Shown here: positions 5,066-10,282 of the stretch, piece after piece
How positions within the stretch are numbered: position 1 is the first letter of the stretch
How the letters are laid out: each line of letters starts with the position of its first letter
Source of the DNA: Tenderia sp965602225
Lineage (GTDB): Bacteria; Pseudomonadota; Gammaproteobacteria; Tenderiales; Tenderiaceae
Direction of reading: 5' to 3'
Length of the DNA: 10,282 nt
NCBI GenBank assembly: GCA_965602225.1
Contig: CBFCYE010000057.1
Coordinates: 1 to 10,282, forward strand
Translations under genes and position numbers: made by a program
The notes under the pieces: model-generated
Seen by the model: only the letters and a program-made list of their open reading frames with translations
What the model was told of the DNA's origin: nothing
The model's database searches: none

Positions 5066-6829
5066 TCAACCTGCTGCTGCCACCCCGCTTTCTGACTGCC
5101 ACGCTACCGCCGACCGATATGAGGCGTGACTGGCATATAAGGTTTCATGCAAACCGACATTCACCGAACCGTCACCATTAAAATAAACCACTCGATCGGC
5201 GTTGCGTATCGAAGAATAGCGATGCGCGATTACAAAGGTCGTCCGCCCCTTGCGCAGCGGCTCCAGGGCGGCCACGATCTCGCTCTCAGACTGACTATCC
5301 AGCGCGGAGGTCGCCTCGTCCAGAATTAGAAACGGCGTATCTCGCAACAGCGCCTGAGCAATGGCGATACGCTGATACTGGCCACCCGATAGCTCCAGTC
5401 CAGCCGAGCCAATGCGGGCATCTAGGCCATCATCGAGCTCACTGATAAAAGACCAGGCACCGCTAGCATGGCAGGCTTGAATCATCTCGGACTCTGTCGC
5501 ACCAGGCTGAGCCATAAGCAGATTGGCACGAATGCTATCGTTAAAAATAAATGGATCCTGCCAAATCACCGAAAATTGCTTGCGCAGCGAGGCGATGGTC
5601 ACATCACCAAGGTCGCTGCCATCGATGCTGATACGACCCTGCTGCGGCTCATGAAAACGCAGCAGCAACCGCGCCAGGGTAGATTTGCCAGCGCCGCTGG
5701 GGCCAACCAAGGCAACGGTCTCACCGGCACGGATATAGAGATCGATATTATCCAAAATCCGCTCACCACCGGGGTAACCGAAACCAAGGCCTTCGATGTG
5801 AATATCCCCCTGTTTCACCACCAATGGCTTGGCATCAGCCCTATCCCGGCTCTCAGCTTCAAGGTCAAATACGGCCAATACCCGCTGGGCCGCTCCCAGA
5901 TCGCCATGCCATTGCATCGGTGCCTGGGCAAAACCGCGCACCGGCACCGACAGATAACCCAGATAGATTAAAAAACTCACCAGCGCACCGGTATCCAGCA
6001 GCCCCAGCTGAACCCTTTCTATACCCAGCACCACCACCGCAATGGCACAGAGATAGACCAGCCCCACCAGCGTTACCTCAAATCCCTGGTCCAGCCAGCG
6101 CATTTTCATGGCCCAGCGTCGCGCCGCTTCAAAGGCGGTCGAATGTTTCTCTGCCATACGTACTTCGGCCCCAACAGAACTGATGCCGCGCAGGTTACCC
6201 AAAGCCTGTTCTTCAAAGGCCAGCAGCTCACCATTTTCATGATAAAAATTTTGTGATGCCTTGCGCTTACGCTGACCGAAGAGTCGTTGATGAACAAAAA
6301 ACAGCGGCACCGCCACCAACGCCGCCAATGCCAGCGTCCAATCAATCCACAACAGCATGGCGCAATAAAACACCAGGGTTAGCAGATGTGAAACCAGCAG
6401 AAAAGGCACTTCCAGCACCATATCCTGAACCATATCCACATCACTGCTAAGACGCGCCAGCAGATCGCCGCGTTGTAACTGTGCAGCACCAGGCACTGAT
6501 ATATGAAGCAAATGAGTCATCAGGGCCTGGCGCAGCCTGCCGACAAAACGCAGTCCTAACCAGTTGGCCATCAATGAAGACGAGAGGTGAAAGGCCTGAT
6601 TGACCACCACCAGCAACAGCAGCCACAGCAGCACCTGTTTGACCTCATCAAATTGGCCAGCCTGCAGATGATCAAATGGAACCCCTATCATCCAGACCAT
6701 GGCGGTATTGGTCAGCGTCAAACCGATAATGGCAACCACCACCAACGCAATAAATCTGGTATCGGCTTGGGCATAGGTAAGGAAGCGGCGACACACCTGC
6801 CAAAACACAGACTCCTTTATGATCCTCAT
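5066..6829 (-). CDS. MsbA-type ABC exporter, fused membrane and ATPase domains
   Basis: A 587-residue half-transporter that would act as a homodimer in the inner membrane. The transmembrane domain spans about 24-320; clear hydrophobic segments are near 27-50, 65-82, 141-178, 252-272 and 279-296. The ATPase domain has Walker A GPSGAGKST at 376-384, Q-loop Gln424, the signature LSGGQ at 480-484, Walker B 'LILDEATSALD' with D504-E505, and the switch His536. All catalytic residues are intact and length is normal for the family. There is no N-terminal C39 peptidase domain, so it is not a standard bacteriocin-processing exporter; lipid, drug and peptide substrates all remain possible. Met at 6829 is chosen because GGAGGGG lies just upstream; the frame also opens 5 codons earlier at a TTG. 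It is divergent from the first Gly-Met protein gene with a tandem CTTAAG box between them. A role in exporting the nearby Gly-Met products is inference only. Confidence 0.93.
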   Translation of the reverse strand: MRIIKESVFWQVCRRFLTYAQADTRFIALVVVAIIGLTLTNTAMVWMIGVPFDHLQAGQFDEVKQVLLWLLLLVVVNQAFHLSSSLMANWLGLRFVGRLRQALMTHLLHISVPGAAQLQRGDLLARLSSDVDMVQDMVLEVPFLLVSHLLTLVFYCAMLLWIDWTLALAALVAVPLFFVHQRLFGQRKRKASQNFYHENGELLAFEEQALGNLRGISSVGAEVRMAEKHSTAFEAARRWAMKMRWLDQGFEVTLVGLVYLCAIAVVVLGIERVQLGLLDTGALVSFLIYLGYLSVPVRGFAQAPMQWHGDLGAAQRVLAVFDLEAESRDRADAKPLVVKQGDIHIEGLGFGYPGGERILDNIDLYIRAGETVALVGPSGAGKSTLARLLLRFHEPQQGRISIDGSDLGDVTIASLRKQFSVIWQDPFIFNDSIRANLLMAQPGATESEMIQACHASGAWSFISELDDGLDARIGSAGLELSGGQYQRIAIAQALLRDTPFLILDEATSALDSQSESEIVAALEPLRKGRTTFVIAHRYSSIRNADRVVYFNGDGSVNVGLHETLYASHASYRSAVAWQSESGVAAAG

Positions 6830-6902
6830 GCTCCGCCCCTCCAATCAACAAGCCTCATGACCGCGCAAATTCCCAGTGCATGACTGCAGACAAATAACGC
6901 AG

Positions 6903-6908
6903 CTTATA
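6903..6908 (-). promoter_or_regulatory. Putative -10 element (TATAAG) for the exporter gene
   Basis: On the minus strand TATAAG matches the -10 consensus at 5 of 6 positions. It lies 8 bases beyond the tandem CTTAAG box, whose distal half-site overlaps the expected -35 position. Predicted transcription would start near 6896, giving a leader of about 67 bases before the exporter ATG. Confidence 0.45.
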
Positions 6909-6916
6909 GAGACGGC

Positions 6917-6933
6917 CTTAAGTCAGCCTTAAG
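6917..6933. promoter_or_regulatory. PmrA-box-like operator between exporter and first Gly-Met protein genes
   Basis: CTTAAG, five bases (TCAGC), CTTAAG. It differs from the element at 4601-4617 at a single base of 17. It fits YTTAAK-N5-YTTAAK, the pattern bound by PmrA-type regulators, and lies in the divergent region 6830-7049. -10-like hexamers are correctly placed on both sides (TAACGT at 6944-6949 on plus, TATAAG at 6908-6903 on minus), so one site could activate both genes. Binding is inferred, not shown. Confidence 0.72.
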
Positions 6934-6943
6934 CTTGGTTGTG

Positions 6944-6949
6944 TAACGT
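6944..6949 (+). promoter_or_regulatory. Putative -10 element (TAACGT) for the first Gly-Met protein gene
   Basis: TAACGT keeps the three most conserved -10 positions (T1, A2, T6). It lies exactly 10 bases after the tandem CTTAAG box, the same spacing as at the peptide gene. The -10 is weak on its own, which fits a promoter dependent on an activator. The leader would run from about 6956 to the ATG. Confidence 0.35.
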
Positions 6950-7049
6950 TGCTTTGGGGCCATCTACAAGTGCAAAACTTGGCCTGACAGGTAGACCTTT
7001 ATGCACGTAATCACATACTGAGCGGTCCTGATTGGGCTGAAACATAACC

Positions 7050-8069
7050 ATGAATCACGCAATTGTGAGCCCCATTTCTTCAGCAGCGTCTTATTTCATG
7101 ATAAGACTGCCTCTGTTGCTATTGCTCAGTTTGTTACCACTTCAATCACATGCTGAATTCAACCTCAATTTTCAAAGCAATCCCAATGTAGTCGGCAGCA
7201 TCGCTAATCAGAGCTGTGGCAACGGCGATGGCGGCATGATGGGGGGCATGGGGGGCATGGGCATGATGGGTGGCATCGGTCCCGGCTGCGGCTCCGACAG
7301 ATTTCTTCAAGAAGTCATTAGCGACAATGGCGCGGAGTACTACCACGTCATTCTCATAGACGACACTCAGGACTTCGCCCAGGAATACTACATGCGCACT
7401 GGCGGCTGCTGCTGGTACAGCGGCGGCGGTATGATGGGGGGTATGGGCGGCATGGGCGGCATGGGCGGAATGATGGGGGGCGGCGGCGACGCACCCTATT
7501 CATCCAGCTATGGCAATATTAATGATCGGCTGGCCAATGCCTGGGAGCCACTGTCTGAGACGACAAACTCCGGCAACGGCAGCGGCAATCCAGGCCGCAT
7601 CTATATGCGCCAGATCAACAATGATGGCGAGATGAATCAGGAGTACGTAAAACAGTTTGAAACGCGTAAACCTCGTATTATTCAGGACATCAGTTCTGGT
7701 GGTGACCAGCTGGCCTTTGACCTGGATATGAGCAACGGCGACTACAATAGCTTTAGCTCACCAAGCCGCTTCATCAACACCTTTAGTAGCAACCAGCCAG
7801 AAGTGCCGGCATTCGATATGAGCACCGATGCACCGCAAAGCGATATAACAGCAGGCCGTTTCAGCTACAGCAGCGGTCCAAATGATGGTGGCAGCAGCGG
7901 CAGCTTCGCCTATGAATCCGCTGATGGCTTTGATCCCTATACCACTGACTGGCTCTCATATTGTGTGTCATCCCAAAACCCTGACCACCGCTGCAACTTC
8001 AGTTCTGGGGGCGGCGGCGGTGGAGGCATGATGGGAGGTATGGGTGGAATGGGCGGCATGGGAATGTAA
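7050..8069 (+). CDS. Secreted Gly-Met-rich protein, paralog 1 (six conserved cysteines)
   Basis: A 339-residue protein of a family I cannot name. A Sec signal peptide ends at 'LQSHA' (residue 35) before mature 'EFNLNF'. A shorter start at Met17 (7098) would give a more usual signal peptide; neither start has a good Shine-Dalgarno, so the start is uncertain. Three low-complexity tracts of Gly and Met (GGMMGGMGGM type) lie at 61-75, 125-146 and 319-339. Between them is ordinary sequence with many Tyr, Ser, Asn and Asp residues. Cysteines at 56, 80, 120, 121, 305 and 315 are all kept in paralog 2, including the adjacent pair in 'YMRTGGCCW'. Met every third residue could bind Cu(I) or Ag(I) or act as an oxidation sink; GroEL ends in a similar GGM repeat. 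There is no membrane anchor or catalytic motif. The gene is divergent from the exporter gene and shares the CTTAAG box with it. Confidence 0.88.
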   Translation: MNHAIVSPISSAASYFMIRLPLLLLLSLLPLQSHAEFNLNFQSNPNVVGSIANQSCGNGDGGMMGGMGGMGMMGGIGPGCGSDRFLQEVISDNGAEYYHVILIDDTQDFAQEYYMRTGGCCWYSGGGMMGGMGGMGGMGGMMGGGGDAPYSSSYGNINDRLANAWEPLSETTNSGNGSGNPGRIYMRQINNDGEMNQEYVKQFETRKPRIIQDISSGGDQLAFDLDMSNGDYNSFSSPSRFINTFSSNQPEVPAFDMSTDAPQSDITAGRFSYSSGPNDGGSSGSFAYESADGFDPYTTDWLSYCVSSQNPDHRCNFSSGGGGGGGMMGGMGGMGGMGM

Positions 8070-8093
8070 ACCTGCAGTCGATTCCCGAGCAAT

Positions 8094-8118
8094 ACAGTAG
8101 TATATTATAATTTACTGT
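8094..8118. repeat. AT-rich inverted repeat between the two paralogs
   Basis: ACAGTA at 8094-8099 and TACTGT at 8113-8118 are perfect complements separated by 13 AT-rich bases. The right arm touches the -35 element of paralog 2's predicted promoter, so it could be an operator for a different dimeric regulator. It lies 25 bases after the paralog 1 stop, but without a T-run it is a poor terminator candidate. Confidence 0.4.
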
Positions 8119-8146
8119 TGAACTAATTTAAGCGTAGAGATAAAAT
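8118..8146 (+). promoter_or_regulatory. Sigma70-like promoter of Gly-Met paralog 2
   Basis: TTGAAC at 8118-8123 (4 of 6), a 17-base spacer and TAAAAT at 8141-8146 (5 of 6) form a good sigma70 promoter. Transcription would start near 8153 and leave a leader of about 38 bases. This suggests paralog 2 is not solely dependent on read-through from paralog 1. No tandem CTTAAG box is present here. Confidence 0.55.
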
Positions 8147-8190
8147 TGGTTTTATACCTATTCCAGGTCTAAATTGGTAATACAGAAATT

Positions 8191-9111
8191 ATGACTTTCG
8201 AAATTGCGACCATCCGTAATGTAAAACAGCTTTGCTTCTCACAAAAATGGATTCAACTGACTACTTTCGTATTAACCTCACTGCTAGCCTCGCAAGCCAA
8301 AGGCGAATTCAGCCTTAATTTTAGCTCCGGCGACAACGTGGTCAGCAGCTGGGCCAACCAAAGCTGTAGTGACGGAGGCATGATGGGTGGCATGGGCGGC
8401 GGCTGCTCGAGCCCGTTCCGCCAGGAACTGGTGAACGACAATGGCACCGAGTACTATCACGTCATCGTCGGTGATGAGAATAGTGATTTTGCCCTAGAAT
8501 TCTACATGCGCACCGGTGGCTGCTGCTGGTGGGGTGGCGGTGGCGGCATGATGGGCGGCGGCAGCACCCCCTACTCCTCTAGCGATGGCGATACCAGCGA
8601 TCGCTTTGCCAATGCCTATGAACCCCTGGCCGGGCCAGACACCTCAGGCAATGGCACTGGCAATCCAAATCGCGTCTACATGCGCCAGATCACCCGCGAT
8701 AGCCAGATGGATCAGGAGTTCCTCAAGGCGAAAGAAGCCATGAAACCACACATCGTTCAAAACATTTCCGATGGCTCAACCCACCTTGGCTTCGATGTCG
8801 ACATGAGCAACAGTGACTACACCACCTTTGCCGCCCCAGCCCAGTTCAGCAATACAATGACCCTGAGCCGAGCTGACGGAATTGGCGATTTCGACATGAC
8901 CACCGATGCGCCACAAGCCAACATCACCGCTGCTCAATTCAGCTATAACGAGGGTAGCGGCCATGGCGGCAGTGCCGGCGACTATAGCTATGCCGCAGAT
9001 GGGTTTGACGTTTATGGTGTTGATTGGTCATCTTACTGCGACCCCAGCCAAAACTCAGATCACGACTGTAGTTTCGGCGGCGGTATGATGGGTGGAATGA
9101 TGGGGATGTAA
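8191..9111 (+). CDS. Secreted Gly-Met-rich protein, paralog 2 (six conserved cysteines)
   Basis: A 306-residue paralog of the preceding protein, alignable along its whole mature length. The signal peptide has a long N-region and a hydrophobic core (TTFVLTSLLA), with cleavage near 'SQAKG' before 'EFSLNF'. Shared blocks include 'NVV--(I/W)ANQSC', 'DNG-EYYHVI', 'YMRTGGCCW', 'GNP-R-YMRQI', 'DMSN-DY', 'FDM-TDAPQ-(D/N)ITA--FSY' and 'ADGFD-Y--DW-SYC'. Cysteines at 59, 72, 111, 112, 283 and 293 match the six of paralog 1. The same three Gly-Met tract positions are kept but shorter (62-71, 115-124, 296-306), which shows the tracts expand and contract while their location is fixed. The Shine-Dalgarno is weak. 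The stop codon lies one base from the converging ubiH stop. Likely roles are a metal-binding, oxidant-scavenging or surface structural protein; the sequence does not decide. Confidence 0.88.
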   Translation: MTFEIATIRNVKQLCFSQKWIQLTTFVLTSLLASQAKGEFSLNFSSGDNVVSSWANQSCSDGGMMGGMGGGCSSPFRQELVNDNGTEYYHVIVGDENSDFALEFYMRTGGCCWWGGGGGMMGGGSTPYSSSDGDTSDRFANAYEPLAGPDTSGNGTGNPNRVYMRQITRDSQMDQEFLKAKEAMKPHIVQNISDGSTHLGFDVDMSNSDYTTFAAPAQFSNTMTLSRADGIGDFDMTTDAPQANITAAQFSYNEGSGHGGSAGDYSYAADGFDVYGVDWSSYCDPSQNSDHDCSFGGGMMGGMMGM

Positions 9112-9112
9112 G

Positions 9113-10282
9113 TCAGCGCGATTGCTCTAGTGGCAAGCCCATTGCCAGGCGTGGCAGTTTACCGGCCAGGCCCATGGTTTGACGACTGAGCATGCGCTTC
9201 AATGGCGGCACCACATCCACCGTAAACAGACCGATGTTGCGCGCCAGCGCCACCGGTGCCAGCGGATTACTGAATAGCCGCGCCAGGCCATCGGTAAAAC
9301 CAATCACCGTTTTATGATCCCAGTGACGCCAATCGGCGTAGCGCTGCATCACCTCGGCCGCGCCGATATCTTCACCATTAGTAATGGCCGCCGCCAGCAC
9401 ATCGGCCAGCACCGCCACATCACGTTGACCCAGATTAAAACCCTGGCCGGCAATGGGATGCAGGGTGTGGGCGGCATTACCGATCAGGGCCAGACGTGGC
9501 CGCACCTGCTGTTTGGCGCGCACTAGTTTTAGTGGGTAGGCATTACGCCGACCGACCTTTTCCAGTTTGCCAAGGCGATAACCAAAACGCGTTTGCAGCT
9601 CGGCCAGAAATTCATCATCCGATAGACCCAGCACCCGCTCTTCATCACCACTGGAGACGGTCCAGACCAGACTGCAACGATTTGGATCATCGGTTTCAGC
9701 ATAGGTATTGGGCAGCATCGCCACCGGGCCGGTATCGGTAAAACGTTCATAGGCCACGCCCTGATGGTGACGCTCGGGGGTGACATTGGCGATTACCGCC
9801 GCCTGGCCGTAATCCCAACTGCGGGTCGGAATATCGAGCAGCTGGCGCACCACTGAGTTACCACCATCCGCGGCAATCACTAGCTTAGATGTCAGCTGCC
9901 GTTGCTGGCCATCAGACTCAATACTCAGGCGTGCCTCAGCCTCATTCATCTCAACATTGGTAACGGTGGCCGGACAGATCAGTTCGACATTTTCCAGCTT
10001 GGGCAGTTCTTCTGCCAACACCGCACCCACTACACGGTTCTCGATCACATAACCAAGCGCATCGACCTTCTCCTCGACACTGTCAATGCGGGCGGCGCCA
10101 AAGTGGCCACGGTCAGAGATATGAATCTTTTTGATCGGGCTGACCTTGTCGGCGAATTTATGCCACAGTCCCATGGCCTCGAAGATGCGCGCCGAACCAT
10201 AGGCCAGAGCAATGGCGCGATCATCGTAACTGGGCTGGCTGTCGGACTTGAACGGCACCGCCTCGATGACACCGATACGCAA
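9113..10282 (-). CDS. ubiH: UbiH, FAD-dependent ubiquinone-biosynthesis hydroxylase (N-terminus outside the window)
   Basis: 389 codons of a flavin monooxygenase that runs off the right edge. The N-terminal GxGxxG FAD-binding segment is missing from view, and the TTG at 10282 is probably an internal Leu codon rather than the start. UbiH (2-octaprenyl-6-methoxyphenol 4-hydroxylase in the E. coli nomenclature) adds the C4 hydroxyl in aerobic ubiquinone synthesis. UbiH-specific features are 'DDRAIALAYG' near the visible start, 'KIHISDRGHFG', 'AVIANV', and 'LIGNAAHTLHPIAGQGFNLGQRD', where the Asn in GNAA replaces the Asp of UbiI and UbiF. The last part, 'ARNIGLFTVDVVPPLKRMLSRQTMG', is also typical. 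It points toward the Gly-Met genes and ends one base from paralog 2's stop. In many relatives it is directly followed by ubiI; here that gene is 5.5 kb away. Confidence 0.93.
   Translation of the reverse strand: MRIGVIEAVPFKSDSQPSYDDRAIALAYGSARIFEAMGLWHKFADKVSPIKKIHISDRGHFGAARIDSVEEKVDALGYVIENRVVGAVLAEELPKLENVELICPATVTNVEMNEAEARLSIESDGQQRQLTSKLVIAADGGNSVVRQLLDIPTRSWDYGQAAVIANVTPERHHQGVAYERFTDTGPVAMLPNTYAETDDPNRCSLVWTVSSGDEERVLGLSDDEFLAELQTRFGYRLGKLEKVGRRNAYPLKLVRAKQQVRPRLALIGNAAHTLHPIAGQGFNLGQRDVAVLADVLAAAITNGEDIGAAEVMQRYADWRHWDHKTVIGFTDGLARLFSNPLAPVALARNIGLFTVDVVPPLKRMLSRQTMGLAGKLPRLAMGLPLEQSR

Noticed and set aside
5468..5971. A 167-codon plus-strand open frame
   Set aside because: It is antisense to the ATPase domain of the ABC exporter, whose motifs are all intact. 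No independent coding evidence.
5066..6829. The exporter as a bacteriocin-type peptidase-containing transporter
   Set aside because: The protein begins directly with the first transmembrane region; there is no N-terminal C39 peptidase domain, so peptide processing by this protein is not supported.
7422..7487. Gly-Met-coding DNA as a minisatellite or CRISPR-like array
   Set aside because: The repeats stay in frame, vary in codon use, recur at protein-equivalent places in both paralogs and have no spacers. They are coding low-complexity tracts.
8127..8132. TTTAAG upstream of paralog 2 as a regulator half-site
   Set aside because: Neither flank at the 11-base period carries a second half-site; a lone hexamer in AT-rich DNA is expected by chance.

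Overview
The window looks like chromosomal DNA of a gammaproteobacterium. The evidence is protein family only: two flavin hydroxylases of aerobic ubiquinone synthesis (UbiH and a UbiI/UbiF-type enzyme), a BamD-like outer-membrane lipoprotein, the start of an MsrP (YedY) methionine sulfoxide reductase and a PmrA/QseB-type response regulator. I cannot name a genus. No tRNA, rRNA, CRISPR, IS element or integrase is visible.

Layout. Positions 1-3622 are a run of minus-strand genes. Read in transcription order they are a UbiI/UbiF-type monooxygenase (2417-3622), a strong hairpin terminator (2386-2415), a small exported protein (1938-2366), a lipoprotein joining a BamD-like TPR region to three SPOR-like repeats (150-1835), and the first 39 codons of msrP (1-119). 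The right end (9113-10282) is ubiH, also on the minus strand and running off the window. In many gammaproteobacteria ubiH and ubiI are adjacent. Here 5.5 kb separates them.

That interval (3800-9111) is the accessory-looking part. It holds an orphan OmpR-family response regulator (-), a 31-residue peptide made only of Gly, Met and Arg (+), an MsbA-type ABC exporter (-), and two paralogous secreted proteins (+). Each paralog carries three Gly-Met-rich tracts and six conserved cysteines. The two divergent intergenic regions, regulator/peptide and exporter/first paralog, each contain the same operator-like element: CTTAAG, five bases (NCAGC), CTTAAG. This fits the known PmrA-box pattern YTTAAK-N5-YTTAAK, which is what a PmrA/QseB-like regulator would be expected to bind. 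In both regions a plausible -10 lies exactly 10 bp downstream on the plus strand. The small peptide gene is flanked by a dense set of inverted repeats, two upstream and three downstream.

Working model (inference): the regulator controls itself or the peptide through the first box, and the exporter plus the first Gly-Met protein through the second. This would form one envelope-stress or metal-linked regulon of Met-rich exported products. The second paralog has its own sigma70-like promoter and no box. msrP, which repairs oxidised methionines in periplasmic proteins, lies in the same window and could be functionally relevant to Met-rich exported proteins. The substrate of the exporter and the role of the Gly-Met proteins are unknown.
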